Shown here piece by piece: positions 16,298 to 24,072 of a stretch of 64,000 bases of DNA; positions within the stretch are counted from its first letter, which is position 1; every line of letters begins with the position of its first letter. The stretch covers positions 1-64,000 of the forward strand of contig CAKPBJ010000004.1 in assembly GCA_934140575.1 (NCBI GenBank), read 5' to 3'. The stretch comes from an uncultured Bacilli bacterium (GTDB lineage: Bacteria; Bacillota_I; Bacilli_A; RF39; UBA660). The translations under genes and the position numbers were made by a program. Under the pieces are notes generated by a model, which saw only the letters and a list, made by a program, of their open reading frames with translations, ran no database searches and was not told where the DNA came from.

Positions 16298-17507
16298 ATT
16301 TTATTTTTAATTGTTGATTTACTTTTAGTAGATTGCTATTTAAATTGTTTAATTCTTTTAGTGTTTGAACAGGAATATTTAATTTATTGGAGATTGACCA
16401 TAGTGTGTCTCCTTTGTTTACTATGTATATATCAGTTTCTATATTTTCTTGTTGTTTTGGAACTAAAATACTTTGATTAATTTGTAATGTTAAATCGTTT
16501 AAATTGTTTAATTCAATTAAATCATTTATATCTATATTAAATTTTCTTGATATTGACCAAAGACTATCCCCTTTTTTTACTATGTATATATCATATTCTT
16601 CTATATTGGTTTCTATTGGAAGGGCTAATATTTGTCCTATAGTTAGTGTATTTGTATTTAAATTGTTTAATTCTCTTAGTTTATCAACTGTTGTATTATT
16701 TTTTAAAGCTATTGAATATAGAGTGTCTCCTCTTTTTACAATATATTGATTTTTGTTTGATGAATTGTTTGAATCACTTTTTAACTTTAATTGCTGACCT
16801 ATTTCAAGGTTTGATGAGGTTAAGTTATTTAATTTTATTATTGTATCTATTGGAATATTTTGCTTTTTAGATATTGAATATAAAGTATCCCCTTTTTTTA
16901 CTGTATATGTATCTTGATCATTTACTGTGATACCTGGTTTTGTATATGGAACCCCTAAGTATTCAGCAATTGCTTTTACTGCTCCTTCTACTAAGTCGTC
17001 TAAGTTATTTTGTAGTTTGTAAGCATCTTTTGTATTATCAATAAATCCATATTCTACAAGTACAGATTCTGCATTTCCTGTTTCTCTTATTATATAGTAA
17101 TAGTCTTTATTAGGATTTTCTGGTAATCTTCTTTGATATGCTTTTCTTTTTATTTGGCCAGCTTCGCCAATATTGTCCAAAAGCATGTTAGCAAGAGTTG
17201 AATCTGAATTTATAGAATATACGATTTCTACACCTTCTGCACCTCCTGCATTTATGTGATTACTCACAATTAATGTATTTGGATTATTATTGTATAAATT
17301 CATTATTCTTTTTACTCTATCTGATTTTGGTAAATATTCATCATCAGTCCTTGTCATGACTGCTCGGATACCTAATTCCTCTAATCTGTTGTACATGTAA
17401 ATTGCTGCTTGTAATGTCAAATCTTTCTCTTTAAGTCCATTGCCTATAGCTCCACTGTCAATTCCACCATGTCCCGCATCAACAATTACTAATGTATTAC
17501 TATTCAT
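16296..17507 (-). CDS. N-acetylmuramoyl-L-alanine amidase with four LysM repeats, no signal peptide
   Basis: 403 residues from ATG 17507; AGGTGA lies five bases upstream, and the in-frame GTG at 17516 is inside that site. Residues ~6-185 are an Amidase_3 domain with all zinc/catalytic residues: VDAGHGG (H13), GLKEKD (E27), IVSNHINAGG and SVLVEYGF. Four LysM modules follow (~200-246, ~258-302, ~311-355 and ~359-403), each opening with a variant of YxVKKGDTLYSISKK. The N-terminus enters directly into a beta strand with no signal peptide, as in the mother-cell amidase CwlC. With spo0A in the window a sporulation role is plausible. Follows the double-HEPN gene by 44 bases. Confidence 0.9.
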   Translation of the reverse strand: MNSNTLVIVDAGHGGIDSGAIGNGLKEKDLTLQAAIYMYNRLEELGIRAVMTRTDDEYLPKSDRVKRIMNLYNNNPNTLIVSNHINAGGAEGVEIVYSINSDSTLANMLLDNIGEAGQIKRKAYQRRLPENPNKDYYYIIRETGNAESVLVEYGFIDNTKDAYKLQNNLDDLVEGAVKAIAEYLGVPYTKPGITVNDQDTYTVKKGDTLYSISKKQNIPIDTIIKLNNLTSSNLEIGQQLKLKSDSNNSSNKNQYIVKRGDTLYSIALKNNTTVDKLRELNNLNTNTLTIGQILALPIETNIEEYDIYIVKKGDSLWSISRKFNIDINDLIELNNLNDLTLQINQSILVPKQQENIETDIYIVNKGDTLWSISNKLNIPVQTLKELNNLNSNLLKVNQQLKIK

Positions 17508-17551
17508 TATTATCACCTAAGATAATTTATGATAAATACCTAAAAGTGTTA

Positions 17552-19264
17552 TTATTTTTTCAAACTATTTATATCTTCTTGCGGATTTATAAAGTCTAAT
17601 ATTGTCTTGATATTTTCATTACTGAATAGTGTTTCAAATTCTTTTAATGTCAATTGTATTGTGGTTGCTTTACCATCATGTTCATCATTAAATGTTAATA
17701 AGGCTTCTTCTAATGTATAATTTCCATTAAATATATTTAGTGATATATTCCCATGAGCAATACTATTTCTAATATGCTCAATGATTGCTCTATTCTTTTT
17801 ATATCTGGTTAAATCTTCTTCACAGTATTTTTTTACTCTTTCTTTTAATCCTATAATATAATCTCTTTTTGATAAAGCTTCTTCTTGGATTAAAATATTT
17901 TTATCCAAGACTTCTTTTCTTTCAGGATGTGATTCTATAACATTTTTTAGTGAATCTATAATATTTTGAAGTTTATATATTCTTGTATCTAGATTTACGA
18001 TGTCTGAATCTAATTTACTTGTTTGTCCTTCAAAATTTGAAAAGTTTTTTGTTTCTATATCCATTTGATTTTTTATTCCTGATAAGTCTAGTTTTGAAAA
18101 GTCAAATGCTTTATTTTCCACTATATCTCTTATATCTTCTTTATTTTTTTCATTTAAAATATTATCTAATGCATAAATATATGTGAAATAAAAGTTTATT
18201 AAATATGCTGTTAATACTGTTTTTTCATTTTCTACCATTAAAAGTGGTCCAAATTTATTTTGTTCTATTATATTTATTAAATTTCTGTTTGGATTCTTTT
18301 TTAGTTCTTTTAATAATACTTCGTTATTGACTATACCAAAGCTGATTGACTTTTTTTGCATTTCTTTTTTTATTGCTTCTTGTAGCCAAAATGCTAAGTA
18401 TTTTTGCTGCATCATTGGAGACATTGCTCTCATTTCATTTATTCTGCTCACGTACATTTTTCTTGCTTTTTCAGTTGCTTCTAAATCTGTTGACATAGTT
18501 TCTGTTACCTTAGCATCCATATTTACTTGCTCTAGTAAAAACTTTACTTTTGGTACTGATGTCAAATTATCAACTTTTCTTAGATTTTGAATCGATGTTT
18601 TAACAACTTCTTTTAAATTAATTGCCAGTGCTATATACTCTTTTGTTCTCAAGCTTAGTTTTCTTGGTTTTTCCTTTATTTCAACATATGACATATTTGA
18701 TAGAGCTTTATCTAAGTCACTTTTTGTTTTTATGTTTATATTTTCTAAAGCGTTTTTATTTCTAATCATACCAACTGTATTTTCTTTTTGCTTTTGAATA
18801 AGAGATAAATTTTGATCTAGTTGTATTGTTAAATCTAAAAGCCTATCTATATTTACTGAACCAATTTTATCATTTATTTCTAATATAATCTCATTTTCTT
18901 TTATTTGGTAATCACCGTGTGCTAGTTTATTTCTTAATACATTTAATAAATCCAGGCTTGATGTAAATTCTATTTCCCCAATTGACCAGATATTTTTTTT
19001 ATTTGTAATTATATTAATGTGTTCGTCTAATATTTCTTCAACAACAGTAGTTGACAAATTATATTCACTATCTTTTTTTATGATTTCATCTTTCCACAAC
19101 AAAAGTGCAAAAGTTGCATATCCTACTTTCAATAAGTTTATACTTTTTTCATCTAACTCATTTTTTTCGCCAAAACTGTTTAAATATTCTAAGTATTTTA
19201 TATTTGCTTCTAATAGTTCTTGGTAGGTATTTATAATTTGTTCTCTTTTTTTGTTTTCTTCCAT
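17552..19264 (-). CDS. 570-residue protein with two HEPN-type RNxxxH motifs
   Basis: No family recognised. The chain is largely helical and lacks signal peptide and membrane helices. It has two RNxxxH motifs in matching helical settings: LLNVLRNKLAHGDYQI (R111-H116) and IIEHIRNSIAHGNISL (R499-H504). RNxxxH is the active-site signature of HEPN RNases and toxins, which normally pair two such motifs by dimerisation; here both lie in one chain at opposite ends. The middle (~380-470) is a probable coiled coil. Starts 16 bases after corA stops and is likely cotranscribed with it and with the amidase gene. A defence or stress RNase is inference. HEPN-like domains without RNase activity also exist. 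Confidence 0.6.
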   Translation of the reverse strand: MEENKKREQIINTYQELLEANIKYLEYLNSFGEKNELDEKSINLLKVGYATFALLLWKDEIIKKDSEYNLSTTVVEEILDEHINIITNKKNIWSIGEIEFTSSLDLLNVLRNKLAHGDYQIKENEIILEINDKIGSVNIDRLLDLTIQLDQNLSLIQKQKENTVGMIRNKNALENINIKTKSDLDKALSNMSYVEIKEKPRKLSLRTKEYIALAINLKEVVKTSIQNLRKVDNLTSVPKVKFLLEQVNMDAKVTETMSTDLEATEKARKMYVSRINEMRAMSPMMQQKYLAFWLQEAIKKEMQKKSISFGIVNNEVLLKELKKNPNRNLINIIEQNKFGPLLMVENEKTVLTAYLINFYFTYIYALDNILNEKNKEDIRDIVENKAFDFSKLDLSGIKNQMDIETKNFSNFEGQTSKLDSDIVNLDTRIYKLQNIIDSLKNVIESHPERKEVLDKNILIQEEALSKRDYIIGLKERVKKYCEEDLTRYKKNRAIIEHIRNSIAHGNISLNIFNGNYTLEEALLTFNDEHDGKATTIQLTLKEFETLFSNENIKTILDFINPQEDINSLKK

Positions 19265-19280
19265 ATAGACTCCTAATACT

Positions 19281-20225
19281 TTATAGCATATTTTTCTTTT
19301 TTAGGATGATTGCTATTATTATTGATAATAAAGCTGCTATTATTATTGTAAGAGCAAAGGCATTATTTTCACTTGATAAAGAACCTAATGGTACGTTCAT
19401 TCCTAAGAATGATGATATCATAGTAGGAATTGATAAAACTATTGTTGCTCCTGCTAGAAATTTCATTATATAGTTTAGGTTATTTGAAACAATTGTTGCG
19501 TAAGCTTCTGTTATTGATGATAGGATATCTCTATATATTGTACTCATTTCAATAGCTTGTTTATTTTCTATTATTGCATCTTCTAATAAGTCTAAATCTC
19601 CTTCGTATAATGGAAGAATTGTTCCTTTAGATAATTTTTCCAATACTGCATCATTGGCTTTAAGTGATGTAATAAAATATACTAATGTTTTTTCTATTTC
19701 TAATAAATCAATTAAGTCTTTATTTTCAGTTGACTTTTTTAATACTTTTTCTTTTTCTTCCATATCACTATATACTTGTTTTAAAGCTCTTAAATAATAG
19801 TTAGATGTTCTTAATAGAATTTGAATTAAAAATCTAGTTTTTTTAGCTGTTCTAAAGTCTTTTATTTTGTTTTTCTTAAAGTCATTTAATAGTTCTATTC
19901 TCTTTGGTGAAACTGTTATTAAATAATTATTTTCAGTGACAATTATTCCAAATGGATATGTCTTATAATTGCTTCCATTTTCATCTTTTTCAAGATATGG
20001 TGTATCAATTACTATTAATATGGCATTTCCACTTTGTTCAATACGTGGACGCTCTTCATCATCTAACATTTTTAATATTAAGTCTTTATCTACTAATGTC
20101 TTTTCTACTACTTTATCAATTTCATCTTTAGTCGGGGTTGTTAATTCAATCCATGAATCAACTGTGATTCTTTTTACTTTTTTTATTTTCTTTTCTACTG
20201 CACTTGTTTTAAAAATCTTCAACAT
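19281..20225 (-). CDS. CorA-family divalent cation transporter
   Basis: 314 residues. A cytoplasmic alpha/beta domain (~1-150) and a long helix (~160-250) precede two C-terminal transmembrane helices (~255-275 and ~288-310). The pore motif GMN is present in SSFLGMNVPLG at the end of TM1, and the C-terminus is basic (KKKNML), as required for CorA pentamers. Transports Mg2+ or related ions; substrate cannot be told from sequence. Its own promoter is upstream and the double-HEPN gene immediately follows. Several CorA paralogs are common, so it need not be the main magnesium route. Confidence 0.92.
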   Translation of the reverse strand: MLKIFKTSAVEKKIKKVKRITVDSWIELTTPTKDEIDKVVEKTLVDKDLILKMLDDEERPRIEQSGNAILIVIDTPYLEKDENGSNYKTYPFGIIVTENNYLITVSPKRIELLNDFKKNKIKDFRTAKKTRFLIQILLRTSNYYLRALKQVYSDMEEKEKVLKKSTENKDLIDLLEIEKTLVYFITSLKANDAVLEKLSKGTILPLYEGDLDLLEDAIIENKQAIEMSTIYRDILSSITEAYATIVSNNLNYIMKFLAGATIVLSIPTMISSFLGMNVPLGSLSSENNAFALTIIIAALLSIIIAIILKKKNML

Positions 20226-20254
20226 ATTATCACTCCCCTTTTTTTTGTTTCTAT

Positions 20255-20283
20255 ATTATATCACAATTGTTTGCTTTTGTCTT
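20255..20283 (-). promoter_or_regulatory. promoter of corA
   Basis: Minus strand extended -10 TGA-TATAAT (hexamer 20255-20260), 17-base spacer, weak -35 AAGACA (20278-20283), 30 bases before the start. Confidence 0.6.
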
Positions 20284-20342
20284 CTTTTTTCTACATATTC
20301 AGAAAGTAATCAACGTTATTTAGTATATAAGTATAAGTACTT

Positions 20343-21329
20343 CTACTTTAAAACTATATTTGTTTCTTTTTCTACATCATTTCTTGTATATGTTACTTTT
20401 ATTTTTTTACCTATTTTATATTTATAAATTTCATATTTTAAATGAGCTGAATCTTCAACTTCTTTATTATTTATTTTTATTATAATGTCATTTTCTTTTA
20501 ATGGAATATTATTGTTTACTTTAGTTATTTGTATTCCATTAAATGTATCTATAACATCAACTCCTAAGGAAGGATATTTTATATTTTTTGATGATTCTAA
20601 ATTATCTATGTTTTCTTTTACTGTGTTAATTGGGACAGCAAAACCTAAACTCTCTACGTTTGCATCAGTTATTTTTAAAGTACATATTCCTATTACTTCT
20701 CCATTTAAGTTTACTAATGGTCCTCCACTATTTCCACTATTGATAGGGGCATCTATTTGAATCATATTCATAATTATATCATTTCCACTACTATCTTGTG
20801 TTTTTACAGCTCTATCTAATCCTGATATTATACCTGATGTTACTGTGTTTTTGTATTCTTCGGCAATAGGCGTACCAATTGTAAAAATATGATCTCCTAC
20901 ATTTATCTTTTTACTATTTCCTAGTTTTACTGGTTTTGTTGCATATTTTTTATCTATTTTTAATACTGCTAAATCTAGGTATGGATCTTTTCCTAAGACT
21001 GTCGCTTTTACTTTTTTATTTGTAATTAATTCGACATTTACTTTCTTTTCATTTGTTACTACATGTTCATTTGTTAAGATATAAGCATTATTTTTATCTA
21101 CTTTATAAATAAATCCTGAACCAATTGATGATTCATCGCTTTTTATTATGATTACTGATGGATTTATTTTTTTTATTTGTTCTTGTAATGTTGTATTATT
21201 TATTGATGTTGAATAACTATTTATAGGTAAAAATCTTTCTAATAATAGTATGCATATCACGCCAATAAAAAAAGAAGAGACTATTTGAATGATTGTTTTT
21301 GTTCTTTTATTTTTTAATTTATTATTCAT
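20343..21329 (-). CDS. HtrA/DegP-like membrane-anchored serine protease with PDZ domain
   Basis: 328 residues. Basic N-terminus and one transmembrane helix (~12-32), so the protease is extracytoplasmic. Trypsin-like triad: LTNEHVVTN (His), DPYLDLAVLKI (Asp) and APINSGNSGGPLVN (Ser), with the usual GFAVPIN after it. One short PDZ domain (~240-325, PSLGVDVIDTFNGIQIT) follows. Housekeeping HtrA degrades misfolded envelope proteins; this one is small compared with Bacillus HtrA (~450). Its ATG overlaps the last 8 bases of the upstream Abi_2 gene, so the two are coupled. Confidence 0.92.
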   Translation of the reverse strand: MNNKLKNKRTKTIIQIVSSFFIGVICILLLERFLPINSYSTSINNTTLQEQIKKINPSVIIIKSDESSIGSGFIYKVDKNNAYILTNEHVVTNEKKVNVELITNKKVKATVLGKDPYLDLAVLKIDKKYATKPVKLGNSKKINVGDHIFTIGTPIAEEYKNTVTSGIISGLDRAVKTQDSSGNDIIMNMIQIDAPINSGNSGGPLVNLNGEVIGICTLKITDANVESLGFAVPINTVKENIDNLESSKNIKYPSLGVDVIDTFNGIQITKVNNNIPLKENDIIIKINNKEVEDSAHLKYEIYKYKIGKKIKVTYTRNDVEKETNIVLK

Positions 21330-22275
21330 TCAAATCTCCACTCCTTTCAATATTAGCTATATCTTTCCAATTTTTTGGAAATCCCATTCTATTTAATACA
21401 GCATCAATACTAATAGTATGAAGGTTAAAGTTTAGTGTTCCGATAACATTTTCTAATTCATAAGTCATATTCTTAAATTCTTCGTTAGCTAACATTTGTT
21501 TCATTATTATTATTAGTGTAAATAAATCATTTTTTCCTTGTGTATATTCACCATCTTGTTTTGGTATTTTTAATAATTGATGATAAACTGTGTCATTAAT
21601 TGCTTTTTGTGTTCTATTTTCATATAAAATATCTTCATGTGCGCATAAATTTCTATAGTTAGCAAGAATTGGTAAATAAACAATTAAATCATTAACATCA
21701 ATATCATATATTTTTGCTATATCAACTTGATCTTCTGGTTTTAATATAGAAAACATTTCACTTACAATTCCAAATGATAAAACTTTAACAAGAATCCATA
21801 ATGGTATATATCCATAATTTGATACATAATGAAGTGTTGCGCTGTGTTGTGAGCCATTTACTCTTATTTGTCTTTTCATTTTTCTTAGCAAATCTTTCAA
21901 TTGTGCTTGCTTTTCTGGTGCATGTGTAAAATTTTTCTCTTTTAAATAGTCACGTTCTCTATACCCATATTTTTTTGATAACTGGTATGATGTGATTGAT
22001 TTAAGGTTGTTTTCTATTACTAGTAAATATTTAAATATTACATTTCTAAATGATCTATCAAATAAAAATAAGCTATACATTTCTTCAAATGTAGTTCCTG
22101 GTTTAAATACTCTATCCGTTTCTGAAACTAGAAATAGATGTCTATAACCATTTAAAAAGAAATAATTTTCTCTTAATAAAACTCTTTTAGTATAATTTTC
22201 ATCATTAATAATCATACCTTTATGTTTAAATATTTCTAATTGTTCATCCAAATTTTTAAATTGTTTCTCTATCAT
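21322..22275 (-). CDS. Abi_2 (AbiD/AbiF-like) HEPN protein
   Basis: 317 residues, all-helical, matching the Abi_2 family of lactococcal abortive infection proteins. It opens with QLEIFKHKGMIINDENYTKRVLLRENYFFLNGYR-type sequence and has LFLFDRSFRNVIFKYLLVIENNLKS around 70-92. The active site of the HEPN fold is ANYRNLCAHEDILYENR: R208, N209 and H213 give RNxxxH. Such proteins stop phage growth, presumably by cutting RNA, though many chromosomal copies are untested. Stop overlaps the HtrA-like start by 8 bases, an unusual partner. Start ATG has GGGTGA upstream. Confidence 0.85.
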   Translation of the reverse strand: MIEKQFKNLDEQLEIFKHKGMIINDENYTKRVLLRENYFFLNGYRHLFLVSETDRVFKPGTTFEEMYSLFLFDRSFRNVIFKYLLVIENNLKSITSYQLSKKYGYRERDYLKEKNFTHAPEKQAQLKDLLRKMKRQIRVNGSQHSATLHYVSNYGYIPLWILVKVLSFGIVSEMFSILKPEDQVDIAKIYDIDVNDLIVYLPILANYRNLCAHEDILYENRTQKAINDTVYHQLLKIPKQDGEYTQGKNDLFTLIIIMKQMLANEEFKNMTYELENVIGTLNFNLHTISIDAVLNRMGFPKNWKDIANIERSGDLNE

Positions 22276-22342
22276 AGTTTCACCCTATTATAGATTATAA
22301 CATATTATTAATATAAAAGTATTAATTTTTAGTTAATTTATA

Positions 22343-22351
22343 TGGTATAAT
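22343..22351 (+). promoter_or_regulatory. extended -10 promoter of the phospholipase C-like gene
   Basis: TGG directly followed by TATAAT (22346-22351), 29 bases before the ATG. No clear -35. Confidence 0.5.
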
Positions 22352-22380
22352 AAGAACGAGATTTTATTGGGGGTGACTTT

Positions 22381-23349
22381 ATGCCAGCAACTATGACACA
22401 TGCTTTCTTTTCTAAAGACGTTTATGATATTATGCCTACTGACATAAAAGAAAACTTAAATATTAAAAGAGTTATAATGTTTGGACAAAGTACTGATAGT
22501 TTTATATTTTATAATCTATTTTCTCTTAAATCTGGTAAAAAGATGAGAGAATTCCAGCATACTTTTCATACTAAACAATCACAGGAATTTTTTTTAAATT
22601 TACTTAGATACATTAAAGATAATAATATAAAAGATGTAGATACTTATTCGTTTATGGTTGGATTTATTTGTCATTATGTACTTGACTCTATTGTTCATCC
22701 ATATATATTTTATAAAACTGGAGAATTTATTAAACATGAACCAAGTACTTATAAATATAATGGAATACATCATTTTATGGAGATTTTTCTTGATAATGAT
22801 ATGATTAGAAGAAGATTTAAAACTAATCCATATAAGTTTAAAATATATAAATATTGTTTTGATTTAAGACCTTTTTCATATTCTCTTAATAAGACTATTA
22901 ATTATACATTCTTTAATACTTATAATATGAAGGATATGAGTAGCAAATATTATAAATCTTTGAAAGATATGAAAAAATCTATGAGAAGATTTAGATATGA
23001 TCCATATGGCTTTAAAAAAAATTTTTATAAACTAATCGACACTTTCACTACAAATGGTACATTTAGATTTGAAGCGATTAGTTACTATTATCCTCTTAAT
23101 GATAGACACAATTTTTTAAATAATAGTCATAGCACTTGGCGTAATCCTACTACTTATAGTATTACTAGTAATGAAAGTTTTATAGATTTATATTTAAAAG
23201 CTATTAAGTTAGCTAAAGTGATGATATGTGCTTCTTTTGATTATATAAATGATAAAGATATAGATTTAGAAAAGATTTTTATTAATAATAGTTATACTAC
23301 TGGTATTAATTGTGATAGTGATAAGAAGATGAAATATTTTGAATTTTAA
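22381..23349 (+). CDS. zinc-dependent phospholipase C-like protein
   Basis: 322 residues, starting MPATMTHAFFSKDVYDIM, the N-terminus typical of clostridial members of the zinc-dependent PLC family (PF00882). Likely metal ligands: H7, the QSTDSFIFYN Asp, EFQHTFHT, GFICHYVLDSIVHPYIF (His-rich helix) and GIHHFMEIFLDND. There is no signal peptide, unlike secreted toxins of the family, so probably a cytosolic hydrolase of unknown substrate. GGGGGTGA precedes the ATG. Convergent with the type VII cluster and shares its terminator. Confidence 0.8.
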   Translation: MPATMTHAFFSKDVYDIMPTDIKENLNIKRVIMFGQSTDSFIFYNLFSLKSGKKMREFQHTFHTKQSQEFFLNLLRYIKDNNIKDVDTYSFMVGFICHYVLDSIVHPYIFYKTGEFIKHEPSTYKYNGIHHFMEIFLDNDMIRRRFKTNPYKFKIYKYCFDLRPFSYSLNKTINYTFFNTYNMKDMSSKYYKSLKDMKKSMRRFRYDPYGFKKNFYKLIDTFTTNGTFRFEAISYYYPLNDRHNFLNNSHSTWRNPTTYSITSNESFIDLYLKAIKLAKVMICASFDYINDKDIDLEKIFINNSYTTGINCDSDKKMKYFEF

Positions 23350-23350
23350 A

Positions 23351-23376
23351 AGGAGACTCTTTATAAGTCTCCCTTT
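23351..23376 (+). terminator. bidirectional terminator, PLC-like gene / type VII cluster
   Basis: 7-bp stem GGAGACT / AGTCTCC with a 7-base loop; CTTTTTG on the plus side and CTTTTAAAA on the minus side. The stop codon of the last type VII gene lies in it. Confidence 0.85.
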
Positions 23377-23591
23377 TTGTTTGATTTTTTTAATTCTTCT
23401 AAGGCTTTATCAGCATCTTTATTCATTTGAACTGTTGTTTCTAAAAATTTTGAATAACCTTCAACAGTTGCGGCAAAATCTTTAAGTTCTTGGATTTCTC
23501 CATCCTTTACTAAATTATCAACAATTTCTGATTGTTTAGCAAGTTCTTTAGAAATTGTTAATACCTGGTCATAAGTCAATTTATCAATCAT
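23361..23591 (-). CDS. small helical protein of the type VII cluster (76 aa)
   Basis: 76 residues with two predicted amphipathic helices (DQVLTISKELAKQSEIVDNLV and IQELKDFAATVEGYSKFLETTVQ) and a Lys/Asp-rich end. No WxG motif and no recognised family. Size and hairpin shape fit the small partner proteins of type VII (WXG100/LXG) systems. Its ATG overlaps the stop of the 71-residue gene by 8 bases, so the two are probably made in equal amounts and may form a heterodimer. Last gene of the cluster. Confidence 0.65.
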   Translation of the reverse strand: MIDKLTYDQVLTISKELAKQSEIVDNLVKDGEIQELKDFAATVEGYSKFLETTVQMNKDADKALEELKKSNKKGDL

Positions 23592-23799
23592 TTCCTAGAG
23601 CCTCCAAACTTTCACTTAATTTTTCTTGTTTTGGAGGTGTATTTTTAAATTGGTTAACACTATTTACAACTAATTGTTTGTATTCTTCAATACTTTCTAT
23701 GTAATTTAAATTATCTTGACTGTTCCAGCCTGCTTTCATTTTAGCTAAATAATCAAATATTTTGTTAATTGCTGTTATATATTGATTATATTCTGACAT
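23584..23799 (-). CDS. small WXG100-like protein of the type VII cluster (71 aa)
   Basis: 71 residues: helix (YNQYITAINKIFDYLAKMKAG), turn with WNSQDN, helix (NYIESIEEYKQLVVNSVNQF), then a polar tail. This helical hairpin with a Trp at the turn resembles WXG100 proteins, but WNS stands in place of WxG and it is shorter than the usual 95-100. Lies 9 bases after yukD and overlaps the next gene by 8. Candidate secreted substrate or substrate chaperone; low similarity, so inferred from context. Confidence 0.65.
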   Translation of the reverse strand: MSEYNQYITAINKIFDYLAKMKAGWNSQDNLNYIESIEEYKQLVVNSVNQFKNTPPKQEKLSESLEALGND

Positions 23800-23808
23800 A
23801 CGTACCTC

Positions 23809-24063
23809 CTATAATAGAATTATTCTTGAACCATTTCTTAGTTCTGTATCTCTTACTGTTTTATTTACATCAAAGATTTGCCCTGTTTCTTTACTATAAA
23901 AATTACTGTCATCTCTTGGAACATAGGCATTATCTGTTAAATCGACTAGTGCATTTTCTATTAGGTGTTTAATTGTTCCTATCTTTTTATTTATTGGAAT
24001 AAATAAATCGTATTTTTTTTCTATAAGAGGAATTTCTAATTCAATTAATATTTTATTATTCAT
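23809..24063 (-). CDS. YukD/EsaB-like ubiquitin-fold protein of type VII secretion
   Basis: 84 residues with the ubiquitin-like layout of YukD: KILIELEIPLIEKKYDLFIP hairpin, helix IGTIKHLIENALV, and the ending TVRDTELRNGSRIILL, which is the family hallmark. It is a cytosolic regulatory/structural component of Firmicutes type VII (T7SSb) systems. Nine bases after essC and nine before the WXG100-like gene, so one operon. Confidence 0.88.
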   Translation of the reverse strand: MNNKILIELEIPLIEKKYDLFIPINKKIGTIKHLIENALVDLTDNAYVPRDDSNFYSKETGQIFDVNKTVRDTELRNGSRIILL

Positions 24064-24072
24064 TTTTACCTC

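Noticed and set aside
16504..17507. Repeats in the amidase gene as a CRISPR or tandem DNA array
   Set aside because: The repetition is four protein-level LysM modules with diverged DNA, not identical direct repeats with spacers.
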